The translations under genes and the position numbers were made by a program. The notes beneath the pieces are model-generated. The model saw only the letters and a list, made by a program, of their open reading frames with translations. It searched no databases and was not told the DNA's origin. This document shows positions 23,200 through 33,904 of a stretch of 64,000 nt of DNA, piece after piece; position 1 is the first letter of the stretch; every line of letters starts with the position of its first letter. The DNA comes from Tiliqua scincoides. Lineage: Eukaryota > Chordata > Lepidosauria > Squamata > Scincidae. The stretch spans positions 94,021,659 to 94,085,658 of the forward strand of contig NC_089822.1 in assembly GCF_035046505.1 (NCBI RefSeq). The letters run 5' to 3'.

Positions 23200-23470
23200 T
23201 TATTTATTTGATTTATATTCCGCTTTTCTCTCCGAAGGGCACCCAAGGCGGCTAACAATCAGGTTAAAAATAGATGGTTGGCAACCTTCAGTCTCGAAAG
23301 ACTATGGTATAAGCCTACAGCACCCAGTATTCCCAGGCGGTCTCCCATCCAAGTACTAACCAGGCCTGACCCTGCTTAGCTTCCAAGATCAGACGAGACT
23401 GGGCATGTGCAGGGTAACAAAACAGCAGATAAATATTAAAAATACAAAACAGTTAAAACAATTAAAAGTC
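23200..23470 (-). mobile_element. LINE/SINE tail-type repeat split by a 5S-SINE
   Basis: 23200-23272 reads ATTTATTTATTTGATTTATA then TTCCGCTTTTCTC and CCAAGGCGGCTAACAAT, the inverted form of the AAGCGGTATATAAAT tail. The A-rich AATATTAAAAATACAAAAC and AGTTAAAACAATTAAAAG part continues after the inserted SINE. The host repeat is only partly recognisable. Confidence 0.55.
23276..23419 (-). mobile_element. 5S rRNA-derived SINE, second copy
   Basis: On the plus strand it begins with the inverted tail GGTTGGCAACCTTCAGTCTC, then GAAAGACTATGG, followed by inverted 5S blocks CAGGCGGTCTCCCATCCAAG, TACTAACCAGGCCTGACC and CTGCTTAGCTTCCAAGATC. The head is a little more degraded than in 14486-14640, ending at GGGTAACAAA. 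Same head-tail arrangement as the first copy, in opposite orientation. No clean target duplication was found because the flanks are A-rich. Confidence 0.9.
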
Positions 23471-24554
23471 AGTTTGTATGATTATTTTGTAGTTCAGAAA
23501 CCTTTACACATCAGCTTACCATCACTATTGTTAACTTGTAAAATGCCTGTTCTGACAGCTGGTGTGTGTGGGTGTGAGGAGGGATAGTTAATATACTATA
23601 CCTCTCTTATGTCTAGGTGGGTCACTGGAAGGGGCCAGATTGTCCTGCTCAAAAGGCCGGATTTGTCCTTGGGTCCTTTATTTGCCGTTCCTTATTTCTA
23701 GGCCCTCCAAACAGAGTCTGTGTGTGTTCCTTTTATATTCTGTACAGCATCCAGCACATGATTAATACAAAACAATGTTTACTATTACTACTGCTATTAC
23801 TCCTAAGTATTTATAATAACCAAAGTTTGGATTTGAGCATCCTCTTGCAAAATAGTTGGCAGGAAAACAATAGTATGTTGACCATCAAAGCAATCTCTTT
23901 TGCAAAAATCTCTATTTGTATGTTATTTACACATACACTGAAACATCTCTAAAGGCCAGAGAAACAATCTGGGGATAGCTGAAGGAGTACAGTTTTTTTT
24001 TTAACCTCTGATAAATGCAAGTGCTGTTCATTAATTTTCCATGCCCTTGGGGAGTTCTGGGCCCTTCTGCATAATTTGCTCTGGCTACTTGCTTAGAGAT
24101 TTGGGCACAGTGCCACTCTGTCAGAAGCATATTATTTATTGAAACTAGTAAAGACTGCAGAACTAACTGCTTTGGCCAATAGCATGTCTGCATAACATGT
24201 TGTATTTGATTCTGGAGGAGGTGCACTGACTGATTTATGCCACCAGGAGAATCCCCTGCATTGTGTGACCTGCCTGGGTCTCTGTGACTGAGACTCCGGC
24301 AATTGAAAAATGAGGCAGTAAGCCGAATTTAAATTATTTACGGCCCATTCCTAATGACAACTAATGCTAGAAGATGCTCGCTTGCCTGCTCTCTCTTCCC
24401 CCTGGTTTGCATATATCTAAGTAAACATACTGCTAAACAGGGCTTTTTTTGTAATGGAACGCACCAGAACACCGTTCCGGCACCTTTTTTCCCCTCCTCC
24501 CCGCCCCCACCTTTTTTCCCTCCCTGCGCCGCTGCTGCCCCGGCCCGCACTGCT

Positions 24555-24623
24555 GGCTAGGGAGGGATTCGAACCTCCAACCTTGTGCTCCACAGCCCAG
24601 CACTCTCTCCATTGGGCTATAGG
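24555..24623 (-). other. Second tRNA-like sequence, opposite strand
   Basis: On the minus strand: box A TAGCCCAATGG, box B GGTTCGAATCC (exact consensus), T-arm GGAGG/CCTCC, with GCTGGGCTGTGGAGC between them. The acceptor stem is poor. It shares CTGTGGAGC with the tRNA-like sequence at 24729-24797, so the two are probably related duplicates. It partly overlaps the start of the palindrome's left arm. A box-A-only duplicate recurs at 25190-25230. Confidence 0.55.
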
Positions 24624-24728
24624 AAAGCCTATAGTTAAAGTGTTCAGAACTAATATATAAGGTCTTGAGCCCAGCTGGTGGCCATCAGTGCTTCAAGTAT
24701 TAGTTCCAAACACTTTGAGCCTAAGAGT

Positions 24729-24797
24729 TCCTATGGTTCAATTGGTAAAGTGCTGGTCTGTGGAGCCAGAAGCTAGGGGTTCAAATCCCTATGAGGA
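24729..24797 (+). other. tRNA-like sequence in left arm of the palindromic element
   Basis: About 69 nt with tRNA proportions. Box A TGGTTCAATTGG fits TRGYNNANNNG and box B GGTTCAAATCC fits GGTTCRANYCC. The T-arm TAGGG/CCCTA is a perfect 5-bp stem around GTTCAAAT. The anticodon arm CTGGT-CTGTGGA-GCCAG would place GTG at the anticodon. The acceptor stem pairs only at its outer four bases (TCCT/AGGA), so a working tRNA is unlikely. It may still be able to recruit Pol III. The mirrored copy in the right arm (about 25025-25080) lacks the segment between the two boxes. Confidence 0.6.
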
Positions 24798-25295
24798 ATA
24801 AATTTTTTTCCAGGTGGGGAGGTGCTCCATAGCTGCAAAATATAAAGGTTGGTTGCTAGTTGCCAAAAGGGGGGCCAGTTGAGGCTGCAAAACTCCTCAA
24901 AGTTCAGTCCCAAAGCCTGCCTGGGACTGAACTTTGAGGAGTTTTGCAGCCTCAACTGGCCCCCCTTTTGGCAACTGGCAACCAACCTTTATATTTTGCA
25001 GCCATGGAGCACCTCCCCACCTGAAAAAAAATTTATTCCTCATAGGGATTTGAACAGCACTTTAGCAATTGAGCCATAAGAGCTTTTAGGCTCAAAGTGT
25101 TTGGAACTAATACTTGAGGCGCTGATGGCCACCAGCTGGGCTCAAGACCTTATATATTAGTTCTGAACACTTTAACTATAGGCTTTCGTATAGCCCAATG
25201 GAGAGAGTTTCCTATAGCCCAATGGAGCACCTCCCCACCTAAAAAAAATGGGGTGTTTCACTCCAGGTGTGGCAGGAGTGCTTTTGCTATCAGGG

Positions 25296-25299
25296 AGCT

Positions 25300-25339
<40 letters not shown>
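25296..25339 (+). repeat. (GT)n microsatellite inside the palindromic element
   Basis: A run of about twenty TG units, inside the hAT-type element and followed by ordinary sequence. Confidence 0.95.
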
Positions 25340-25340
<1 letters not shown>

Positions 25341-25395
25341 TTATTGACTACGTCTAGTTGTATCTTATTACTTATTTCTCCGATAAAAAATGGTT

Positions 25396-25396
<1 letters not shown>

Positions 25397-25436
<40 letters not shown>

Positions 25437-25437
25437 A
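25397..25437 (+). repeat. (AAAT)n microsatellite inside the palindromic element
   Basis: About ten AAAT units preceded by GTTTAAAA. A poly-T run follows at 25467-25486, close to the right terminus. Confidence 0.95.
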
Positions 25438-27037
25438 AGATTAACAAGTTGTGAGTTCCTGCACCTTTTTTTTTTTTTTTTTTTTTACAAAAAAGCACTG
25501 CTGCTAAAAGGAATGCTCCAGTATTTTCCCCACTCAATGATCCTGAACCTGCCAAACACTATTACTTCGGAATATTGAAGTGTGTGAAACATGATTACTC
25601 AAGTCATAGTTGAAGGATTCTATGGGAGCTCTCCCAGGAGGTGATCCAGTCCATGCCCCTTCCCTGAGTTTTCCACTTTCTCTTAAAAAAGCTAAATAGG
25701 CCCCCAGTTCTTTTTCCTTAGATTCTGCACTGATTTATCATACCTGTGACCTGTGTATCCTAGTCACCTCTGCCACCAAAGTTCCACCCATGATTCCGTT
25801 GAACAGAGGCCTTGACAAGCTATGCGTTTTCTACTTCAGGAGGTCACCATTGTAAACTTGAGGTTCCCCCTCCTATCCCCCACCACCAGTACCAATGCAG
25901 CTGCACCAAAAAGGCGTGCATTGTACTTTATGGTGGGGGGGGGGACATAAAGGCAAATGGGAGGTACCTGTAAATGAAAATGTTTTTTACTTAACTCCTC
26001 ATAAGCCCTCGAGCCGTGTATGGGTCTCCTCAGACATACATCTCCTATTTTGGTGGCATATGTCCAAGGAAATAAATGGGGTGGGGAGGTTTTTAAAAGA
26101 GGGGATATGATCCAGCATGTTCCACTGTCACTGGATCCACCTCCTATCCCCTTACATACCCCCCCTCAGTTCGTCCCCCAGAATGCCCTGTTCTTCCCCC
26201 TGCACTGGCTTGCCTGCTTTGGAGCAGGCTGCTGTTTGTGGTGGCGGCTCTAAAATGGCCACCAGTGGCACTGTGTGCATGCTGCCATATGGTCAGTTAC
26301 AACAGCGGAACTCTGTTCTGCTGCCATAACTAGCCCAATAGGATTGAGCTGTTAGTGTCATCCCTTAATCTTCAGTTGTTCTGTTAATGGATGTGTTAAC
26401 TTCCTGGACACATTTCTTTATATGGCTGTTTTCACATGTGTCACTTTTTTAAACAACAAACAAAAACAACTCCCTGCATTTGTGAATCTAAGGAAATGAA
26501 TAAATTGGCAGGACTGGTACATTCAGTCCCAGAATAGCTATTCTCTACCTTCTGTCTCACATTAACAAAGTTCACAACGTTCTCCCTTGCTGCTTTTTGT
26601 GCCTCGAGCTCCCTCCAAGCCAGCCACATGGTGCTTTCTCCATCTCTCTCTTGTCACATAACATCATGATACCTTTAACCCTTTGTTTCCAACTCAAATG
26701 AAGGCTAAGTGCATTTGTTCATACGCTATTCATGTCCTTGCCCCACCCCCTTCCAGGGTAGCAAACTTTTCAGCTGGCCTTTTTAGCTGTGTCTTTTAAC
26801 AGTGATGTGCTTGACGCAATTAGCAAATGTAGCATCATTTCACAGCATGGAGGTAAGCATTGTCACCTGCTGGACTCTGCAGTTCAAGCTACATTGAGAG
26901 GCATAATGACAGGTGTCATCGAACAGTTGGCAGCCTCAATCCATCCCTTCCCCTCCCCTTCGCTCAATGGAGAAACTCAGCGTCAGTTCCTTAGAGCAGG
27001 AAATTTTCCCTGTTGGTATTACTCTTTTAAACACTAT

Positions 27038-27216
27038 GGGCACAATCCTAACCCAATTTCCAGCACTGACATAAGGGCAATGCAGCTCCTAGGTAAGAAA
27101 ACAAACATTCCCTTACTTTGAGGAGGTCTCCGTGAGTGTCCCCAAATTGCAGGATGCAGCACATGTCCCATTGGCACAGCTATGTCAGTGCTGGAAAGTG
27201 GGTTAGGATTTGGGCC
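27038..27216 (+). mobile_element. Family-A short MITE, 179 bp, TSD TAT
   Basis: Termini GGGCACAATCCTAACCC and GGGTTAGGATTTGGGCC. The first ~35 bases (through CCAGCACTGACATAAGGGC) and last ~35 are inverted copies. TAT precedes (27035-27037) and follows (27217-27219) the element. The middle carries GAAAACAAACATTCCCTTAC and GAGGAGGTCTCCGTGAG. Non-coding. Same length as three other copies in the window. Confidence 0.88.
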
Positions 27217-28384
27217 TATGTGCAGTGAAACATTCTTAGGGCAGAAATAGATGTTCAGCACATGTGGGATCCATAATCCTGTGTTCAGCCTCTGACTGTG
27301 CAAAGCAGGAATAGGGGGTCTTTGCAAAGGAGAAGGGGGAGTCCCTTCCCCAGCTGCTCTTTTTCCAGCATCCTGGCTCTATAAAGTTGGAAAAGAGGAT
27401 GGTGGGGAGAGAGCGCTTCAGAGGAAAAGCAGCAGACAAGACAGGGCCATTCTCCTTCCTATGTTCCTCCTGTAAATTCACATATACACACTTTGCACAT
27501 TGGAGGCAAATGCCGCCACCGAATGGGCAGCCCCCAGGTGTTCAGCTGAGTGTCAAGCCTGACCTCGGCAGCACTCGTGGAACAGGCCAGGCCTGCTGAA
27601 GGGAGAGCTCTCCTACCTTTGGAAGCAGAAGGATGATATCAAACTTCACTTGCTGGCACCGATGTAAAATGATCTCACTGCTGCTTTCAAGCAACCCCAC
27701 TCCTAAATTCAAAAGCAATCTCTTTTTATGAGCCTCTGGTGCCCAATATTTTTGTCATGTCAGAGTGCATGTTAGCACTGGTGGTTTTTTTGATGGATTT
27801 TTAACGCTTCACATTTTTTGCTTTTTATTCACTAGCAGTGCAATGCGATGTCATGGGCACCTTACAAATGTACTGTGCAACAGAACAACAGAGCTGACTT
27901 CCCTACTCTTTCACTCCTTCTCTCCACCGCCTCCGCCTCCCCAGTTCAAGAAGCCTGGCTCATGAAAAGCAGCATCAGCCCTGGTTTTTTCCCCTGTGTA
28001 CCTTCTGTTCAAAGCCTTTTGTTTTCTCAGCAGCTCGCCATGATGCAAATGTTTTCACTGCATTCTGTATGCAAACTCAGCCTGGTATGTATATGTGTCT
28101 ATAGAGATGTGACCAAACATTTTAATGCCATCTTGATTTTTTTATAAAACTTTCACATTGGCTGAGGTGAAATATTACAGCAGCTGCATGGAGGCTACCA
28201 AGAAATGCTTTATTGGGCAAGCAGCTCCCAACCAGTGATGGCACCAGGGAAAATATGGAGGGTGCAGAAGGAACCAAGTGCAATTTCTGGGGGGGGGGGG
28301 GGACTTTGTACTGCATGTTAGATTTCTGCAAGAGAAATAACTGTATATTTTGCATTAATGTTGTCATCCAAAATGCATTTTCTC

Positions 28385-28445
28385 TAAAGTAAGTCCTGTT
28401 GGTTCTGATGGAGTAAACGTTCAGTTAAGTATGCTTAGGACTGTA
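28385..28445 (+). repeat. Partial family-B mini transposon
   Basis: AAGTAAGTCCTGTTGG, GGAGTAAACGTTCAG and AAGTATGCTTAGGACTG correspond to the right two thirds of family B. The left end is not recognisable. Confidence 0.4.
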
Positions 28446-28505
28446 GGCTTATTTAATTTCCAGTTTATGACTCAGGTCAAGAAATTGGGGGCCAGAGGGG
28501 AGTGA

Positions 28506-28684
28506 GGGCCCAATCCTATCCAACTTTCCAGTGTTGGTGCAGCTACAGTGCAGCCCTGAGGCAAGGGAACAAATGTTCCCTTACCTTGTGGAGGCCTCCA
28601 TAACTACCCTCCCACCTCAAGATGTAGTGCACACCCCTCTGGCATGGCTACATCAGGACTGGAACGTTGGATAGGATTTGGCCC
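28506..28684 (+). mobile_element. Family-A short MITE, 179 bp, TSD TGA
   Basis: Termini GGGCCCAATCCTATCC and GGATAGGATTTGGCCC, flanked by TGA on both sides (28503-28505, 28685-28687). Interior: GAACAAATGTTCCCTTACC and GAGGCCTCC, as in other short copies. Non-coding. Confidence 0.9.
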
Positions 28685-28929
28685 TGAGCCATTTGTGAGT
28701 CTCCCAAACTCTTCTGGCATCACATGTGCTCCCAATGCCTTGGAGTAATGTCTTGGTATAAGTATAGTATATAGTAATCTTATATTATAGTAATGTCTAG
28801 GAGGCTCCTCTTTTCATCCCCCCAGCCCAGAAACGGGCACCCAGGTGAGTTAAAAATGGTTTGACCTTCTATGCATACTGATATGAGATTCAGCATTGGA
28901 AATTCCAAGTCTCCACTGTTCAGATAGAC

Positions 28930-29215
28930 AACTGCTACCAGAAGCTGATGTGAAAAGATCTGCTATTGTGACTGCTATTGTGCTTGTCACATGTCTCAGA
29001 CCTCCTCCTTTCATCATCAGAAATATTTAACCGCAGAATGTGCTTTATTGGTAAGGCTCTAAATGCAGGGCCAACACAGAGGGTAACCGTTCTGCTTTGT
29101 CTAGCCAAGTGCCCTTGCTTGTCCTCAGAGCAAAACATTTTATTTGGCTTTCTGATTGCCATCTTGAAAACATACTTAAATACACCAAAACACAAGGAAA
29201 ACCTGACATAATTTA
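28930..29215. other. Candidate conserved non-coding element
   Basis: Complex sequence with no repeat signature: CATGTCTCAGACCTCC, ATCATCAGAAATATTTAACC, GAGCAAAACATTTTATTTGG. Short open frames on both strands match no protein I know. The regulatory role is a guess from texture. Confidence 0.22.
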
Positions 29216-29379
29216 ATATATATTTTTTCCTAACTGTACTTAAAGATTCATGATTTTTGGTGCATGTTATATGTCCCTGTCCACATTGTACCCGGTTCAA
29301 TCGGTGGAGCTTCTATATCTTCTGCCCACTTCCCAGGCCCTTCATCTTATTAACATGCTCCTGAGCACTCTTAAAACTG

Positions 29380-29605
29380 CTGAGTCATTAGATGTCAGTT
29401 GCTCATATTGAACCAAATCAATTGAGTGCAGCAGTATGCATCTCTGCCCTTTTATGTCACGTCCCGGAGGTTAATGCTGTTGATACCTGCAGGGTATATT
29501 ACATTATTGTGCCTGCCTTTTTGCGCCTGCTGCTATTTTTGGACAGCAGGTCTCACGACACTCAAGAACTTGCCCTGTTGTTGACTTACAGCATTATGCG
29601 ATAGA
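29380..29605. other. Candidate conserved non-coding element
   Basis: Another repeat-free complex stretch with AACCAAATCAATTGAG, ACCTGCAGGGTATATTACAT and CAGCATTATGCGATAG. No coding or RNA signature is recognised. Confidence 0.2.
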
Positions 29606-30071
29606 TACACATATGTGTCTGAGTGTGCGCAAAAACAAACAACCCCTCCATCCCCCTCTAAACAAGACACAGTGCTTGGCTCATCATGTTAGAGAAGCCA
29701 AACAAAAGGAGGGAGACTTACTAGGCTGGCACACTGTAGAGAGCAGGAGACTGAATGTTTGTGAGGGACTGAGAAGTTGTGGAATATTACTGTCATTGCA
29801 AGGGCAGCAGGGAGGAGGAGCATGCAGTGATTGGCGATGGTGGGGAGAGGACAGCGGGATGGTCCTCCACTCCATCCAGTTCCTACTGCAAATTGCATTC
29901 GTGCATGTGGGTGCACACCTACACATAGTGTAAGGGAGTGTGAGAAAAGGAGACTTTCTCTCCCTTCCCACCCTTCCCCTCCTTACTTTCCAGTGAGTAG
30001 ACTCGTGGCAAGGAAGACAAGGAAGGGAGGCATCCCAAGCCAAATGGAGCTGCCAGTGTTTCCTCAGGGCA

Positions 30072-30262
30072 GCGGCTCCCAAACTTTTTCAACTGGTGGC
30101 TCCCTTGACCTACTGGGCCATTGGCTGCAGCTCCCCATTAGGGCTGCAATCCTATACACTCTATAGGGCAGCAGGTTTTTTGGAAGGATTTCACAGTTTC
30201 CCTGACTTGTTTCCATGGCTCCCCAGAGAGCCACAGCTCACAGTCTGGGAACCACTTCCCTT
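30072..30262 (+). mobile_element. hAT-like element fragment with a family-B piece inside
   Basis: Left end CAGCGGCTCCCAAACTTT, right end CACAGTCTGGGAACCACT: imperfect inverted repeats of the CAGTGGTTCCCAAACT class. Inside, AGGGCTGCAATCCTATACAC at 30140 is the left end of a family-B element. The 8-bp flanks do not clearly match. Confidence 0.55.
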
Positions 30263-31035
30263 GGGGGTAAGTAGAATATCAGCACTCTGGAAGTGATGCC
30301 TCAATAGATATCCATGGGGAGGCACGGGGGGGAGGGTGTTGCCTTCCCACTATTTTTCTACCAGAAAAGCAGTCTCTCTATCACAGGTCAAGAGTGTATC
30401 CTGCCCTATCAGATCCTCCAACATCTGTCCTTGGGCATGCGCACTATAGATGCTGGGTTTTCAGCTACCTAGGAGGTCTGCAGTACAGTATTTTTTTAAA
30501 AAAATACAGGTGGTGTATTGCAACCACTCCAAGGAGCTACAGTTGTGGGAAAGGAGGTAATTGATGATCTGGGCTGAGCTCAGTGCATTGCCCAACAGCA
30601 GCTACTGGGTTTTATAATATTTTTTTTTTTAACTTTGTGAGAGTGTCAGGGAAAGCGAGCCTCAAATCAACATGGCTGTAACAGGCTCAGAAGGCCATGA
30701 GAACAAGCATATGCTTTCCAATATCGAAGCCTCCTGTCTTCAGATGCCTTGTCCTGGAGTAGTGCCAGTGACACGAAGGAAGGGAGGAAGGTATGCAAGT
30801 ATCTGAGAAAAGCGATCCCAGATTAACCAAAAACTGCAGTTACCACAGGCCCAAAGCAACCCAAGAATAAAACTCTTATGGCAGGCATGGTGCAGCTTGG
30901 GTATGCATACCCACAGAGACACAATATGTACGGTGAGGACCGATACATATTGCCACAAAGGTTCAATGGGAAGTGCATGTGCATTGTGCACACAGAGACA
31001 CACTGCCCTTCATAGGATCCCTGTCAGTGGACTGA

Positions 31036-31215
31036 CAGCCCAACCCTAACCAACTGTCCAGTCCTAATGCAACCGCAATGCAGCCCCAAAATAAGGGAAC
31101 AAAATTTCCCTTGCCATGAGGAGGCTTCCATGTCTGCCTCTCCACCGTCGAATGCAGCATGCGCCCAGTTGGCATGGCTGTTCCAGGCACTAGAAAGTTA
31201 GTTAGGATTGGGCTG
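31036..31215 (+). mobile_element. Family-A short MITE, 180 bp
   Basis: Left CAGCCCAACCCTAACCAAC, right AGTTAGTTAGGATTGGGCTG. The middle has AAATAAGGGAAC, GAGGAGGCTTCC and GTTGGCATGGCTG. Flanks TGA and TCA differ at one of three bases. Unusually, inversion symmetry continues outside the ends (GACTGACAG and CTGTCAGTC). Confidence 0.82.
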
Positions 31216-31756
31216 TCAGTCAACCACTATTGGGGTGGGCATCAGGATTAGCCCGCATTGCAATGCTTCCTCCAAGTGTGCCACTTTGCATTTTCTTTTT
31301 TTCCAGAGGAGTAAATAGTTGCTATTCATTTGTAGGGGATGCTGGTGCACCCAGTGTCAGGGATGAGGAGCAGGTATTGCCCACTTCCAGCTGTACTCCA
31401 GGCTGCATCCCATGTACTTTGTCCCATTGAATTCAATGGGAAACCCTGAGAAATGCGCCCATCTCTATCTGCCCCATCCCTTCATTTGCATATCTCATGC
31501 CTGAGTTCAGCTTTAGGAGCATGTCAAAGGACCAAACTGCACATCACATTAAGCACATCTTTAGAGGTGATGTGCTTCTTCGTTTTGGTTTTTAAAAATA
31601 GAAGTCACAAGGGTGATGAAAAGGATTGCCTTTAGCGCAGGGGAACGAGACTTTTAAGCTTTTGCCTAATCACAGTCTTTATATAGATCAGCCCCTCCCC
31701 CCCACTTCTATTTGCCATGAAATGAAAGTTCCCATTGGTACCATTGGGAATATGCC

Positions 31757-31898
31757 ACTGAATATCAGTTGCAGGGGATCGAAAGTGGGGAAAGAAGAAA
31801 GCTTCCTGCTTGTGGAGCTTCCCAGAAGCAGTGGGCCACTATGGGAAACAGACTAACTGGGCCTTTGGCCTGATCCAGCAGAGCTTTTCTTATGAGAA
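31757..31898 (+). mobile_element. CR1 LINE 3'-end fragment
   Basis: GCTTCCCAGAAGCAGTGGGC, GGGAAACAGACTAACTGGGC and CTTTGGCCTGATCCAGCAG, then TTTTCTTATGAG, follow the 3' UTR of the CR1 at 1-3438 up to the decayed octamer tail. 5'-truncated, as usual for LINE insertions. Confidence 0.85.
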
Positions 31899-32120
31899 CT
31901 TTACTCCCAGGGCAAGTAGCTATCCCTCTCCACGTATCATAGTCCTGATCCAGATCAGTCTGACCTGCAGCTCCTATTTACAAAACCAAAAACCAGGCAC
32001 ATGAGCAGTAATGCATTGTTTGAACCAAGGAGGGACAATATTGGGAATTAGTTATTGTACAAATTTATTTATTTATTTAAGAGATTTATGTCCTGCCTTT
32101 CTATCCAATGAGGACACACA

Positions 32121-32615
32121 CAGCCCAATCCTGAGCTGCCCGGAGCTGCGGGACCTGGCAGCTCCATGGAGGGCTCCCACCAGATCCAGTGCCTCCCCTT
32201 TGTCCCCTTCCCCCAAGTAAGGAAGTAGCCCCGCAAAGGGGGCTACTCACTTTAGCGGCGACTGTTTGGTCACCGCTAAAGTAAAGGTGCTCATGTAGGG
32301 CGCGCAGCCCTGCACAAGTGCCTTCGATCCTGCGGAGCTCAGATCTGTGGATCTGCCTCTCCTCCGCCCCCGACATGCCCCCCATGCCCCCGGCCACGCC
32401 TCCCCCTCCCTGGAACACCTCCACATGCCCCCGACCACGCCCCCATCTCCCGTTCCGCAGCCCGGTGGTCACGGAGTCCGCCAAGCTGCAGAACCCGGGT
32501 GCCCGCCCTGCGCTGGCTCAGTGCCAGCCAGAGCTGGGCTAGCTCTGGTAAGAGCCCGGTGGTAAGTCCTGCAAACGTGCCATACAGCACGTTTGCGACT
32601 GTGGTCCAGGGCTCT
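32121..32615 (+). mobile_element. Family-A long form, right end eroded
   Basis: Starts CAGCCCAATCCTGAGCTGCC, as at 63034, and continues with CCCCTTCCCCCAAGTAAGG, GGGGCTACTCAC and a GC-rich half that includes CAAACGTGC and CAGCACGTTTGCGACTG. The right end (CCAGGGCTCTC) has lost most of its ATTGGGC terminus. Overlapping open frames (32101-32590, both strands) are products of this GC-rich repeat and not genes. Confidence 0.7.
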
Positions 32616-33904
32616 CAGATGGTTAAAGCTGCTACTTTCTAGCTACATTTTTTACTGTGGAGTAATGCCAGGCAGTGGCGCATGAATGGGGTGGGTGGGC
32701 CCTGGCGGTGACAGAGACTACCTCCCAATTTTTTTTCTTATAGTTTACAACAAAAATGCTTTTCTATGTATAATAGACCACAAGCCCATTGCATATTATC
32801 TTGATGAGCATTCCTTCCCTGTTTTGATTTGGGTTATGATCTCTAATGTTCACTACATACATGACACCTAATATATATAAGTTCAATAAAAGAAAATATT
32901 AACTGTCTGTGCTTCTTCTCTGGCCATTATTATTTTTTATTTCATATCATGACTATTACTGAAAATAATTTTGTTATGGGGAGGGTACCAAAAATGTATG
33001 GGCTTCAGGTGCCAGATGACCTTCATATGTCACTGGTTCCAGGGAGGGAACAAGGAAGGCAATTGCAAAAAAGACTAAAGAAGCAGACTGAAGAAACAAA
33101 CTGGAGTTGACAAAAAACCACAGCCACAATTGGCTGAAAAGGTCGTGGAAGGAATGAGCCCAAATTCGCAACCTGATAAGGAAACTAGAATGTCCAAACA
33201 GAACTGAGTCCAGACTGAGTTATTCCAGCAGTTTGCAAGAAAGATGGCATATGTCAAGTCCTGTGCGTGGCGCCTGCTTTCACACAACTACCTCAACATG
33301 TAGTGCTTGGAACAGAAGTCAGTCAGGACTGCCAAACCACAGGTACCCCTCCCTTGGAGGAACATGAGAAAGGGTCTTGCCAAAATGTTGGCTAGAGGGG
33401 CTTGGGATCGCTCTCTCCATCAGGCTGAATGCTCAGGAAAACAGAAGGAAGAATTTGATTGCTCTGAGTTGGAAATCACGTAGACATCTTTTCCCCCTCA
33501 GTTTTTCCTAACTGTTGGCAGCTCATAGACAAGCATTTCCTGTTTTTTTCCTGTTGTTTTTTCTTCTGTCATGATCTTCCACTCCAGTTTCAAGTTCTGA
33601 TGGCTTTTCTGCCGTATTCTTTTACGAGCTGTGTGCAGAGCTCTATTACTGTGTTTGATTGTTTATTGGCTCTGCTGTGTTCTATGAAAAAGATCAAGTA
33701 TTTTCTAAAAAGAGTTGTCTACAGCTCGAAAACCTCCTTTCAGCACTTTTCATACTAGTTGTTGCACTTGCTCTGGCATGTCTCCTTCTCCCCAGTACAG
33801 CTAGGACCATATAACCAGGGAAGCAGGTTTCTGTAGTCACATTCCTAGCTAGCTGGGGAACAACACACACACAGTTTCTGCAACAATGGGAGAAGACTGT
33901 TGGT

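Larger units (their letters stand above)
24438..25500 (+). mobile_element. Large palindromic hAT-type element carrying tRNA-like sequences (1063 bp)
   Basis: Terminal inverted repeats CAGGGCTTTTTTTGTAA (24438-24454) and TTACAAAAAAGCACTG (right end). The octamer CTGCTAAA stands directly outside both ends (24430-24437 and 25501-25508), so this is one insertion event of hAT type. The core is an inverted repeat of about 300 bp per arm: left arm 24602-24912, right arm 24922-25208, loop of 9 bp, centre near 24917. The arms contain tRNA-like sequences. The right arm lacks about 23 bp present in the left. The rest holds a GC-rich left flank, a (GT)n run, an (AAAT)n run and a poly-T run. No transposase is encoded. 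Confidence 0.92.

Noticed and set aside
24354-24660. Proline/serine-rich open frames near a GC-rich tract
   Set aside because: They fall in the left flank of the palindromic hAT-type element and in poly-pyrimidine sequence.
24729-24797. Functional tRNA gene
   Set aside because: Promoter boxes and T-arm are good but the acceptor stem pairs only partly, and it is inside a transposon arm.
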